This document shows positions 25,390 to 38,600 of a stretch of DNA of 64,000 nt, in pieces. The position numbers and the translations under genes were made by a program. Origin of the DNA: JACMNW01 sp963708425 (GTDB lineage: Bacteria; Pseudomonadota; Alphaproteobacteria; Rhodobacterales; Rhodobacteraceae); the NCBI GenBank assembly GCA_963708425.1, contig OY970206.1:1550001-1614000 (forward strand). Reading direction: 5' to 3'. The stretch's first letter is position 1. Each line of letters begins with the position of its first letter. A model generated the notes under the pieces. It worked only from the letters and a program-made list of their open reading frames with translations, was not told where the DNA came from and made no database searches.

Positions 25390-27159
25390 ATGTCCGACAT
25401 CACCACCCACTTGCTGTTGCCTTACATCCTGGCATCGCAGGCCCAAAAGCACGTCACCCACAACGAGGCGTTGCGGCTGCTCGATGCCATGGTCCAGCTG
25501 TCCGTGCTGGACCAAAACCGAACGGCCCCGCCCCTATCGCCGGTGGACGGCGACCGGCACATCGTGGCCCCGGCAGCGACAGGGGTATGGGCGGGATGGG
25601 ATCTGAATGTAGCTTTCTGGGTCGACGGTGTCTGGATGCGTCTGGTGCCGCGGCCCGGCTGGACAGCCTGGAGCATTGCCGACGCGGCCCACACCGTCTG
25701 GAACGGCACGGGTTGGGTGACTGTAGGTGGATCGGGCGGATCGGGCGGCGTGTCCTTCTCAGATGCCGTGTTTGAGGTCTACGACGATGGCGATCCGACG
25801 AAAAAGGCGATGTTCAACCTATCGGGCATCAGCGCAGCCACCACCCGGACCTTTTCGTTGCCGAACACCTCCAGCGAATTGGCGATCCTCGCAGGCATGC
25901 AGACCTTTTCTGGCGACAAGACCTTCTCCGGCACTCTAACAGCATCCGGGACGGTCACGATATCCAGTGCTGCGGCCACCATCGGCACATCAACAGAAAC
26001 CGCCACTTATGGCATGGGCACTGGCGCCACGACGACCGGCGTGACCAAAACCGTGAACCTCGGCACCGACGGTGCGTCCGGATCGACCACGGTCGTGAAC
26101 ATCGGGTCGGCGACGCCCGGGGCTGGCGGCACAACCGTGATTAATACGCCGACGGTGACCTTTGCCAATGCCGTCACTCAGGTCGGCATGCCACAAGCCA
26201 ATCTCACCGCGCAGCTGCTGGGGCTTGGTGGGGCCACGGCTGATGCCACCAACCGGCTGAGCGTCAATACGCCAAACGTGCTTTTGAACAACGCGGGCGC
26301 ATCCATCGATGTGACGGTGAACAAGAACGCCTCCATCAACGATGCCTCTTTCAGCTTCAAGACCGGCTTCTCGGTGCGGGCGCTGTTTGGCACGCTGGGC
26401 AGCGATGATTTCACCCTGAAAGTCAGCCCGGACGGCAGCAGCTTTATTGATGCGCTGGTCGCGGATCGCAATACCGGCCGAGTCAGGTTTCCGATGGGGG
26501 TCGCGCTGACTGGCCTTGCCGCCGATCCCGTGTCCCCGGCCGACGGCTGGCTTTGGCACAATGCCACTACCGGGCAGTTGCGCACGCGGCTGGGTGGCAT
26601 GACACGTATTCTGGCCGATCAGGATGTGCCTTGGCTGACGCCGGTGGTGGGCGACTATGCCCTAACCACGACAGGCGCGGGCGGCGGGGCCACAGGTGTC
26701 TTGGCCGGGGCCGCAGGACGGATCGACCTGTTCCCCTTCATCCCGCGCGATGACATCACCATCGACCGGCTGTCGGTGAACGTCACCACTTTGATCGCCG
26801 CAGCGCTGGGCAAGATCGTGGTCTACAGCGCCGATGCAACTGGTCGACCGGCTTCCTTGCTTCTGGAAACCGGCGATCTCGACTTCGCGACTGTCGGCGT
26901 CAAGCCTGCCACGGCAGCGATCACCGTGCGACGTGGCATCACCTACTGGCTGGGCATCCGACACTCATCCACCGCGACCTTGTCGGCTTGGGCTTCTACC
27001 GCCACGCCCGATCTGAACGGCGGTGCGCCGGTCACCACGGCCCGCAAAGTGCTGCGCCGGACATTGGCGTACGCAACTGCCGCGCCAGGCGCGTGGGGAT
27101 ATCTTGCATCTGAAACCAATGCCGGGCCAGGCACGGCGATCTGGCTGCGAGCGGCATGA
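25390..27159 (+). CDS. DUF2793 tail fibre-like protein
   Basis: This 589-residue protein begins with the DUF2793 domain: 'LLLPYILASQAQKHVTHNEA' and 'LRLLDAMVQLSVLDQNRTAPP', followed by 'PGWTAWSIADAAHTVWNGTGW'. The middle (about 130-290) is a low-complexity Thr, Ser, Gly, Ala region with repeats typical of beta-helical or fibrous tail parts. The end forms a separate beta-rich domain. It follows the hub gene directly and probably forms the receptor-binding fibre. Such genes are the quickest to change, so host range would be set here. Confidence 0.75.
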   Translation: MSDITTHLLLPYILASQAQKHVTHNEALRLLDAMVQLSVLDQNRTAPPLSPVDGDRHIVAPAATGVWAGWDLNVAFWVDGVWMRLVPRPGWTAWSIADAAHTVWNGTGWVTVGGSGGSGGVSFSDAVFEVYDDGDPTKKAMFNLSGISAATTRTFSLPNTSSELAILAGMQTFSGDKTFSGTLTASGTVTISSAAATIGTSTETATYGMGTGATTTGVTKTVNLGTDGASGSTTVVNIGSATPGAGGTTVINTPTVTFANAVTQVGMPQANLTAQLLGLGGATADATNRLSVNTPNVLLNNAGASIDVTVNKNASINDASFSFKTGFSVRALFGTLGSDDFTLKVSPDGSSFIDALVADRNTGRVRFPMGVALTGLAADPVSPADGWLWHNATTGQLRTRLGGMTRILADQDVPWLTPVVGDYALTTTGAGGGATGVLAGAAGRIDLFPFIPRDDITIDRLSVNVTTLIAAALGKIVVYSADATGRPASLLLETGDLDFATVGVKPATAAITVRRGITYWLGIRHSSTATLSAWASTATPDLNGGAPVTTARKVLRRTLAYATAAPGAWGYLASETNAGPGTAIWLRAA

Positions 27160-27208
27160 CGGCTTCAGCACAAAAACCAACGCAGGAAATTCAGAAGTGA
27201 CGAAAACC

Positions 27209-27544
27209 ATGATCGAAAACAATGAACGCGGCATCACAATCAACAAGGCGTTGGCCTGGACCATGTTGGTCTCGGTCACTGGCCTGATCTGGTGGGGCGG
27301 CGGGACTTTGGCCTCACTGCAAGGTGCCGCCGACCGACTGACCTCCGCGCTGACCGAAACTCGCGAAATGATCGTGGCCGAGCGGGCGAATTCCGCGCAA
27401 TTGGAAGCCCGCGTCCGCGTGCTGGAAAACAGCGCCACAAGGCAGGACGTGCGTTTTGATGCGCTGTCGGTCTCGATCAACGAGTTGAAACAACAGGCCC
27501 GCGAAACCAACGCTCTGCTGCGGGAACTGGCGCAACGCCCATAA
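27209..27544 (+). CDS. Small membrane-anchored coiled-coil protein of the phage module
   Basis: A 111-residue protein with one transmembrane helix ('ALAWTMLVSVTGLIWWGGGT') near residues 15-35 followed by a predicted coiled coil ('LTETREMIVAERANSAQLEA' onward) to the end. It sits between the fibre and the endolysin-like gene, so it may be a spanin- or holin-accessory-like protein; I do not recognise a named family. ATG 27209 is used; GTG 27197, with AGGAAA upstream, is an alternative start. Confidence 0.6.
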   Translation: MIENNERGITINKALAWTMLVSVTGLIWWGGGTLASLQGAADRLTSALTETREMIVAERANSAQLEARVRVLENSATRQDVRFDALSVSINELKQQARETNALLRELAQRP

Positions 27545-27574
27545 TCAAACCCACCACCCACCGACCGTCCCCGA

Positions 27575-27597
27575 CCCGCCCACACGGCGGGTTTTTT
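27575..27597 (+). terminator. Rho-independent terminator after the tail operon
   Basis: CCCGCC (27575-27580) and GGCGGG (27586-27591) form a GC-rich stem with a 5-base loop, followed by six T (27592-27597). It ends the tail transcript before the peptidase and holin genes, which therefore need read-through or their own promoter. Confidence 0.85.
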
Positions 27598-27629
27598 GTT
27601 GCCCGAGGTTGGGCAGAAAGAGCCATCCA

Positions 27630-28283
27630 ATGACTACAGACCCCACCGATGCCATCCGCCAGATCCAGAGCGGGTTGGACAAGCTCGGCCACACCCCCGG
27701 CACCATCGATGGTCGCTGGGGCGTCCGGACCGTCCGTGCCTTGCGGCAGCTAATCGCCGCCAATGGTCAACCGGCCTCACTGTCACCGCAGGGGCCCTTG
27801 CCGTGGATCAACGAGGCGAAAAGCGCGCTGGGCCGCAATGAGGCCCGCGACCGGTCCTGGCTGATGGACTGGCTGAAGCGCGACGGCCGCAGTTTGGGCG
27901 ATCCGTCCAAAAGCCCTTGGTGCGGCGATTTCGTGGAAACTTGCATCCGAATGGGCCTGCCGGATGAACCCCTGCTCGGTGCGCTGGGCACCAATCCTTA
28001 CTGGGCCCGCAACTGGCTGCTGTTCGGGCAGGACACCAAGCCGGTCACCGGCGCAGCGCTGATCTTTGAACGTGGATCCGGCGGCCATGTGGGCTTCGCT
28101 GTTGGCCAGGACGACACGCATTTCTTCGTCCTCGGCGGCAATCAATCCGACGCCGTCACCATCGCCCGCATTGCCAAGTCACGCCTGCTCGGCGCGCGCT
28201 GGCCAACCACCTACCCGCCCCGCCTCCAACGCCTGCCGACTATGAAGCCGGGCGAATTCCTAGCAACCACCAATGAAATCTGA
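27630..28283 (+). CDS. Endolysin-like cysteine peptidase with peptidoglycan-binding domain (TIGR02594-like)
   Basis: A 217-residue protein. The N-terminal 55 residues ('AIRQIQSGLDKLGHTPGTID') are a PG_binding_1 repeat. The catalytic part begins 'LPWINEAKSALGRNEARDR' and holds the cysteine in 'KSPWCGDFVETCIRMGLP' and the histidine in 'GSGGHVGFAVGQDDTHFF', as in the TIGR02594/CHAP-like family. No signal peptide is seen, so export would depend on the holin-like protein next to it. Its role is likely cell-wall cleavage for lysis. ATG 27630 is chosen over 27609 because of the AGAAAG site upstream. Confidence 0.8.
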   Translation: MTTDPTDAIRQIQSGLDKLGHTPGTIDGRWGVRTVRALRQLIAANGQPASLSPQGPLPWINEAKSALGRNEARDRSWLMDWLKRDGRSLGDPSKSPWCGDFVETCIRMGLPDEPLLGALGTNPYWARNWLLFGQDTKPVTGAALIFERGSGGHVGFAVGQDDTHFFVLGGNQSDAVTIARIAKSRLLGARWPTTYPPRLQRLPTMKPGEFLATTNEI

Positions 28284-28296
28284 ACTGGAGAAAACC

Positions 28297-28464
28297 ATGC
28301 TGAAACCTGCAATCCTCGCCCTCATCCGGCAAATCCTGACGGTCGCTGGCACCGCGCTCGTCGCAAAGGGCTATGTCCAGGCCTCCGATATCGAACCGGT
28401 CATCGGCGCGCTGCTGACCATCGGGTCGGTGATCTGGTCGGTTGCCGATAAGCGCGGGAGGTAA
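28297..28464 (+). CDS. Holin-like small membrane protein
   Basis: A 55-residue protein with two short hydrophobic helices ('PAILALIRQILTVAGTALVA' and 'VIGALLTIGSVIWSVA') joined by a polar turn, ending in 'DKRGR'. The size, topology and position after an endolysin-like gene match class II holins or the small membrane protein found with it in related prophages. GGAG lies six bases before ATG 28297; the ATG at 28273 overlaps the peptidase stop and lacks a site. Confidence 0.7.
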   Translation: MLKPAILALIRQILTVAGTALVAKGYVQASDIEPVIGALLTIGSVIWSVADKRGR

Positions 28465-28636
28465 TGCTACTGGGGTCGATGAAAACAGAAGGCACGTTCA
28501 ACGCGGCCCCATCCAGTGCGGACTCTCCTAGTGTGTCATTTTGGAGCGGCCAGCGGAATGCGCCCTTTCGGAATCGAAATGCCTTTCGGCTCAGGACATT
28601 TTCATAGTAACGTTCGTTCAAAACAGGAGAGGCGTC

Positions 28637-29638
28637 GTGTCGAGCACTAAGCAAATTCTGGCAATGCTTAGAAGTCGCGCCGAAGGCGACGACGACATGT
28701 TCTTTTCGATTGCCCTGCAGGTTGCCGCCTCTGAAGCACGCCAAGGTCACAAGAGCACAGCCGAAGAAATACGTGCGGAAATCGAGCGCGCAAGGGCCAA
28801 AAGGCCACGAGGTGAGTCGGTTCCCATCGCGTTCGGCGCGCCGCGCGGCAACCTAGAAGGCCTTTTAGAGCTTCGCGAGCCACGCTACCGGTTAAAAGAC
28901 GTGGTGCTGAATGAGCGCCTCGTGCTGCGCCTGAACGACGTTCTGCTTCAGCAACGGAAGCGCGACTGGCTTCGCGAACATGGAAAAGTGCCGAGTCGTC
29001 GCCTTTTGTTTGTTGGCCCTCCTGGCTCTGGCAAGACAATGTCGGCGGAAGCATTTGCAGGAGAACTGCATCTGCCCTTATTCGTCATTCGCCTCGAGGG
29101 CCTCATCACCCGTTTTATGGGGGACACTGCCGCAAAACTTCGCTTGGTGTTCGACGAGACGGCCAAGCGACGGGGCGTATATCTGTTCGATGAATTTGAT
29201 GCCATGGGCGGACATCGCACATCAACGAACGACGTTGCTGAGATGCGGCGCGTGTTGAATTCTTTCTTGCAATTCATGGAAGAGGACAATGCAACCGATA
29301 GCGTAATAATATGCGCAACGAACCACCCTTCGCTATTGGATCGCGCTTTGCTTCGCCGCTATGATCAGGTGCTTGAATTTGATGTGCCGACGGCAGAGCA
29401 GATAAAAGAGATAGTCTTGATGAATCTTCGCCCGATGAAGGCCCCAAGACTTGCATGGAGCAAAATCGTTGAGACTGCCCAAGGCCTGAGTCAGTCAGAA
29501 CTTGTCCGCGCCGTCGATGACGCGGTTAAAAGCGCCATTCTTGACGAGCGCAACGCCGTGTCAACTGACGATCTTCTCGTGCGCCTTAGCGAAAGAAGTG
29601 AAATGCGCAACGCCTTCCTAGACGTTGCGAAATCTTAA
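28637..29638 (+). CDS. AAA+ ATPase of an AAA/subtilase two-gene module
   Basis: A 333-residue AAA+ protein starting at GTG 28637, five bases after AGGAGAGG. The N-terminal 115 residues are helical and probably bind the partner. Walker A 'GPPGSGKT' lies at 127-134, Walker B 'VYLFDEFD' at 181-188, sensor-1 asparagine in 'ICATNHPSLLDRALLRRYD' near 229 and the arginine-finger pair near 240-241. The C-terminal lid is short. It resembles the FtsH/ClpX-like single-AAA proteins found before subtilase genes in scattered bacterial islands. Only three bases separate it from the protease gene, so they are co-expressed. Most likely it unfolds or senses a substrate and hands it to, or gates, the protease. 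The function of this pair is not established to my knowledge. Confidence 0.8.
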   Translation: MSSTKQILAMLRSRAEGDDDMFFSIALQVAASEARQGHKSTAEEIRAEIERARAKRPRGESVPIAFGAPRGNLEGLLELREPRYRLKDVVLNERLVLRLNDVLLQQRKRDWLREHGKVPSRRLLFVGPPGSGKTMSAEAFAGELHLPLFVIRLEGLITRFMGDTAAKLRLVFDETAKRRGVYLFDEFDAMGGHRTSTNDVAEMRRVLNSFLQFMEEDNATDSVIICATNHPSLLDRALLRRYDQVLEFDVPTAEQIKEIVLMNLRPMKAPRLAWSKIVETAQGLSQSELVRAVDDAVKSAILDERNAVSTDDLLVRLSERSEMRNAFLDVAKS

Positions 29639-29641
29639 CGC

Positions 29642-32117
29642 ATGGCGACACGCTTCACTCTCCCACACATCGACATTTCTGCATTCGTAACTTCTGTCGA
29701 CTATTCCGGTCAGGGCGGCGGCGGTTCAAGTGCGGCTCGAATACGACAAGAGCACGGATCGCGCTTGCTCAATGAATTGAATGCTGCGTTCGAAGCTGCT
29801 GACGCTGCCCGAGTGCTGGACGATCGCCTGCCGCCACCGAAGGGCAGCTACGTTGAAGTCGAACTTCGGCGAGGACCGATCCCAGATGGGCTGGACCGCA
29901 AGACGCAGGGCATAAAGCCCACAGCAGTACAGGATAGCGCCGACAGGCGTCTTGTTGCGCTTTTTGTGCCAGATCATGCCCGTGTTGCATTAACGGCTAT
30001 CCTTGAGGATTATCGCGCTGGCCAGCTAACGCCAAAAGGGCAGCAACCACCTAATGCCGCAACGGTTGCACCCATTGAGGCATTTCGTCGTGCTCGCCTG
30101 GAAACGCTTTGGACAGATGATGTCGCAGCCCTTCCGGTAGACCCTCACCATCAAATGTGGTGGGCGGTGTGGACCGAACGTGGTAACGAAGGCGCGCTGG
30201 AGGATGTCTGTGAACGGCTGGGATTGCGGCCTGCCGACAAAGATCGCCGTCTGTACTTTCCTGAAGTGGCGGTAGTTCCAGTCTGGGCAACACGCGCCGC
30301 TATCGAACTTATGATGTTTGCGACGGGTGTTATCGGTGAGCTGCGGCGCGCCACCGATAACCCAGTCTTCTTCATGGAACATGTGCGCGAAACGCAGCAC
30401 GAATGGTCAGATGATCTCGCCAACCGCATCGAATGGCCTGGTGCGGAAGTACCTGCGGTCTGTCTGCTCGACACAGGCGTGAATCGGGGACATGCCCTCT
30501 TAGAACCGGCGATCTCCCCCGTTGACCTTCATGCATATGACACCGAATGGGGAACCGACGATCACGACAGCCACGGGACAGCAATGGCAGGAATCGCCCT
30601 GCACGGTGATTTGGTTGCCCAACTGGCAGACACAGAAGTTCGGACTCTGAGACATCGCCTAGAGTCCGTAAAACTCATCCCGCCTCATGGAGCTGACGCG
30701 AATAACCCGAACTCTTATGGTTCGATCACTCAGGCCGCTGTCGCACTTCCAGAGATCACGGCACCTGAACGCTTTCGCATCTATTGCATGGCGATAACGA
30801 ACGAAGGTGTATCCGGTGCTCACCCGTCGACATGGAGTGCAGCGATTGATCAGGCGGCTGCGGGAACTATGGTCGGCGACGACGACGACGCGCCGCAGCG
30901 CCTTTTCGTGCTTTCAACTGGCAACACCTTGCCCGTTATGCGCATGGCGGAATGGGCAGGCCAAGATGCATATCCAGCGGAAGACCCATCGCAAGCTTGG
31001 AACGCACTTACAGTCGGCGGATATACAGATTTTTCGACGGTGACCGATCCGGGTTACGAGGACTGGAGTCCTCTGGCGGAAGTTGGGGGACTCAGTCCAC
31101 ACAGCAGAACTTCAGTCGGCTGGCTGCCCGGACGGTCCCCGTTCAAGCCGGAGAGTACTTGAAGCAGGAAATCGTGCAGTCAGCCCCGGGCGCAACGACA
31201 TTCTCACTGTGGATTCGCTTTGCTTGCTAAGTACTGGGCGGGATGTCGGCCGCCTCCCTCTCGTGCCTTTCGATGCAACCAGCGCTGCAACGGCTCAAGG
31301 TGCACGAATTGCGGCGCGTATTGCTGCTGATCACCCGGAATATTGGCCTGAGATGATCAGAGCCCTCATGGTCCACAGCGGCGAATACACGGAACATATG
31401 CGTTCGGCTTTCGATGCCCAACCAGGCTTGCGGGAACGTTACGCGTTGGTGCGCCGTTTTGGCTACGGTGTTCCTGACTTCGAACGTGCAACTGCGTCGG
31501 CGCGGGATCAGGTTGCGCTTGTTGCGCAGTCCGAGATCCAGCCGTTTCGGATGCAAGGAACACGCAAATTCAACGAATGCCACTATTACCAGCTCCCGCT
31601 CCCGATGGCCGTCCTTGAGCAGTTGGGCAACGAGCTGATCGACCTTAAGGTGACATTGTCTTACTTTGTCGACCCAAACCCCGGGTTTTCGGCAAACGTC
31701 GACCCTCAACGATATCAGTCTTTTGGTCTTCGGTTTGATCTGCGGCGAAAGGGCGAAACGGTCGACTCGTTCAAGCGGCGTGTGAATGCCTCGGAGCGTG
31801 ATGACCCACGCATTGGTGGTGCTGCGCATCCAGACGACAGTCGTTGGCTGCTCGGTCCCGACAGCATCTCAGCTGGATCTCTGCACTGCGATACCTGGAG
31901 CGGACCGGCAATTGACCTGCTGGGGCGAGACCGGCTGTGCATCAAGCCGGTCGGTGGCTGGTGGCGTGACCGCGCGCGACCAGCGGTCGTAAACCGGATG
32001 GCCCGTTATGCGCTGGTTGTCACCCTGAAGGGACGCCGCATTGACATCGACCTTCACACTCCGATCAGCATCGCCGTTCAACCTCCGGTCGAGATCGAAT
32101 TGCCCTTAGAAATCTAA
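29642..32117 (+). pseudogene. Subtilase (S8) protease of the AAA/subtilase module, frame broken near 31154
   Basis: Read with one net base correction at about 31154, this is one 824-residue S8 protease. Upstream of the break are the catalytic Asp ('VCLLDTGVNRGHALL', D277), the His ('DDHDSHGTAMAGIALHG', H311) and the oxyanion asparagine ('FVLSTGNTLPVM'). Downstream, in the +1 frame, is the Ser motif 'PFDATSAATAQGARIAARI'. The first 260 residues form a large N-terminal region with no signal peptide, so it is cytoplasmic. The homology passes from FKPE in one frame to VLEAGNRAVSP in the next with no gap, showing a single lesion. As written, translation stops at 31162 before the Ser, which would give an inactive fragment. 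Assembly error, true pseudogene or frameshift expression are all possible. Confidence 0.82.
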
Positions 32118-32232
32118 GGTTACACCTGCCGATGGTACCAAGAGGTTTGACCCAGTGAACCCAACATCGCGATGCACACCGCGGGGAACTCGTCAAACGT
32201 TGACCAGGCGTTGACAAGAATTTGGAATGACA

Positions 32233-32257
32233 AAAGCCGAGCGTTTTGCTCGGCTTT
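32233..32257. terminator. Bidirectional terminator between subtilase gene and rrn operon
   Basis: A perfect 10-bp stem (AAAGCCGAGC at 32233-32242 and its complement at 32248-32257) with a 5-base loop. Read leftwards from tRNA-fMet the stem is followed by TTTTG. Read rightwards the last stem bases are TTT. It closes the rrn transcript and probably also the AAA/subtilase transcript. Confidence 0.85.
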
Positions 32258-32283
32258 GAAGTCTTTGATAAGACGTAGAATTT

Positions 32284-32360
<77 letters not shown>

Positions 32361-32475
32361 ACACTTCTTTTTTTGCACTACCGCTTCGCTACTTGAGTGC
32401 GTTTTGGCGTGCGTGCTTCACGCGTTGTGCGTGGGTATATGATCATCGTTTATGAGAGAATTTGCGTTTCTTACT

Positions 32476-32594
32476 AGGTTTGGCGGTGACCTACTCTCCC
32501 ACACCTTAAGATGCAGTACCATTGGCGCGACGGCACTTAACGGCCGAGATCGGGACGGGATCGGGTGTTTTGCTCGCGCTATGACCACCAAACC
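32476..32594 (-). rRNA. rrf: 5S ribosomal RNA
   Basis: About 119 bases. It begins GGTTTGGTGGTCATAGCGCG and contains the typical 'GAUCCCGU' and 'GGUACUGCAUCUUAAG' type segments, ending in the complementary CCGCCAAACCT. Ends are set from pairing and may be off by a few bases. Confidence 0.95.
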
Positions 32595-32845
32595 GAGAAA
32601 GAAACGCACAACATCAGTTTTGTTTGCAGGGGGGCTGCGGACAAAATCCGAAGCCTCACTGCGGGACGTTGTGGGGGTGGTTCAGATCCATGCTGGTCTG
32701 ATCACATGCTCACAACTCTGTTCCAAGTCTATGCTGATCGTGTTTGCACACATATCAGCGGTGCTTTTGACATTTTTCGCAGATGAGCGAAGGGGTCTTG
32801 ATGGACATCGCGTCCATCGGGATAAACCTTGCTGTTTCTGGATCA
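32595..32845 (-). other. 23S-5S spacer
   Basis: About 250 bases with no gene. The part next to 23S holds one arm of the 23S processing stem. Confidence 0.8.

Positions 32846-32853
<8 letters not shown>
32827..32853 (-). promoter_or_regulatory. 3' arm of the 23S rRNA processing stem
   Basis: These 27 bases match the reverse complement of 35794-35820 at 25 of 27 positions. The two arms enclose 23S rRNA and should form the long RNase III processing stem of the precursor. Confidence 0.85.
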
Positions 32854-35793
<2,940 letters not shown>

Positions 35794-35802
<9 letters not shown>

Positions 35803-35820
35803 GATCCAGAAAGAGCAAGG
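35794..35820 (-). promoter_or_regulatory. 5' arm of the 23S rRNA processing stem
   Basis: Pairs with 32827-32853 at 25 of 27 positions to bring the 23S ends together for RNase III. The adjoining TTGCTCTTTCTGG on the minus strand is also boxA-like. Confidence 0.85.
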
Positions 35821-36168
35821 CTTTGGTTTGCACCGCAGCCCGTCCTTCCCGGTCACCGCCCCGTGTCCGAGGCGGCCAGTCATTTTGCAAAAGCAAACTG
35901 ACATGTCAAAAGCATGTATACTTTCCCACCTCCTGCGAACCCGAAGGTCGCAGGATGGTTAGTGTACTAGACTTGGAACAATATCACTCTCGGGTTCAAG
36001 ACCCAGGTTCCCCCATACTCGGGGCAACCAGTGATACTGATGTTGTTTCTCTCTAAACGATGTCAATTCTTGCTTGGCCGTCATCCGTTGCCGGGTGACT
36101 TGGCCGTTCGTCCCTCACAGGACGATCAAACCCATCAACCGATGGCCTTGATGATCATGTGAGTGTCT
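35821..36168 (-). other. Spacer between tRNA-Ala and 23S rRNA
   Basis: About 350 bases without a gene. Short open frames are chance. It contains CGGGTTCGCAGGAGG-like purine-rich stretches of no clear role. Confidence 0.7.
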
Positions 36169-36244
36169 TGGTGGAGCCTAACGGGATCGAACCGTTGACC
36201 TCCTGAATGCAAATCAGGCGCTCTCCCAGCTGAGCTAAGGCCCC
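36169..36244 (-). tRNA. tRNA-Ala (TGC)
   Basis: A 76-base cloverleaf with encoded CCA, beginning GGGGCCTTAGCTCAGCTGGG, with anticodon TGC in 'CTGATTTGCATTCAG'. It sits in the 16S-23S spacer in the standard position. Confidence 0.97.
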
Positions 36245-36286
36245 GTTAAGACAGTTACTTCTTTTGCCAACTGGTGGCCTACCAAC

Positions 36287-38114
<1,828 letters not shown>

Positions 38115-38351
38115 AAATGTGTTTCCACATATCCTTGACGTCGAACCGTCGCACATCTGCTACGCCCTAAAGCGTAGACATCATTCTGTTCTGTGCTCAA
38201 GTTACCAAAGTAACAAAAGCCGCAAAACAGTGAAGCTGTCACTTGCATCATCGGATAACCGTCTCTCAACGATAACCCTAGCAAGCCGATATGCGTCGGC
38301 CAAATCGTCGAAACGACCAAACCGCCCACATATCTCTTCAGATATTAGCTA

Positions 38352-38362
38352 TGTCAAAGAGC
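38352..38362 (-). promoter_or_regulatory. boxA antitermination site in the rrn leader
   Basis: GCTCTTTGACA on the minus strand is one base from the E. coli rrn boxA core GCTCTTTAACA. It lies about 240 bases before the 16S start, the expected leader position for NusB/NusE loading. Confidence 0.7.
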
Positions 38363-38490
38363 GCAGACACAAAACAGACATCACGCCAGCATAACCAGCG
38401 TAACCTTCGCCTTGCATCCAGATGGTTTTCAGATCGTCGCTTTCGCTTTCGATCCGCACCGTCACAGGCGTGCCTGCTTCGGTGAGGCGG

Positions 38491-38519
38491 TGTTTAGGCA
38501 GTGGCGCAAAAAGGCGCAA
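38491..38519 (-). promoter_or_regulatory. Candidate rrn promoter
   Basis: On the minus strand TTGCGC (38514-38519) and TAAACA (38491-38496) are 17 bases apart. The following CCGCCTC is a GC-rich discriminator, as in stringently controlled rRNA promoters. Directly upstream (38520-38565) is an AT-rich stretch that could act as an UP element. Confidence 0.55.
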
Positions 38520-38600
38520 GAGGAAAAAGTCATCAAACTGACATTTTTTTAAATCACCGGAATTCCCTACAATATCTTGGGGTTGATTGTGCCGTGGCCC

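Larger units (their letters stand above)
12475..28464 (+). mobile_element. Headless prophage remnant: capsid fragment, full siphophage tail module, lysis-like genes
   Basis: Gene order is capsid (3' part), head-tail joining protein, DUF6441-like protein, tail terminator, tail tube, chaperone with frameshift, tape measure, DUF2460, DUF2163, NlpC/P60 peptidase, GTA-TIM-barrel hub, DUF2793 fibre-like protein, small coiled-coil membrane protein, peptidoglycan peptidase, holin-like protein. Terminase, portal, protease, integrase and repressor genes are absent. The tail genes from DUF2460 to the hub follow the same order as in the Rhodobacter gene transfer agent, but the gpE-like capsid shows this is a different phage. 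Confidence 0.85.
38115..38600 (-). other. rrn leader and promoter region
   Basis: About 485 bases between 16S and msrQ, with no supported gene. It holds the rrn promoter, an AT-rich upstream stretch and boxA, listed separately. Confidence 0.75.

Noticed and set aside
31140..31170. Programmed frameshifting as the cause of the subtilase split
   Set aside because: No slippery heptamer or run of identical bases at the break, and the expected shift is one net extra base; error or mutation is simpler.
31083..32117. A separate 344-residue gene after the subtilase
   Set aside because: The first 24 codons are out-of-frame overlap with the subtilase; the rest is the C-terminal half of the same protease including its Ser motif. 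It is one broken gene.
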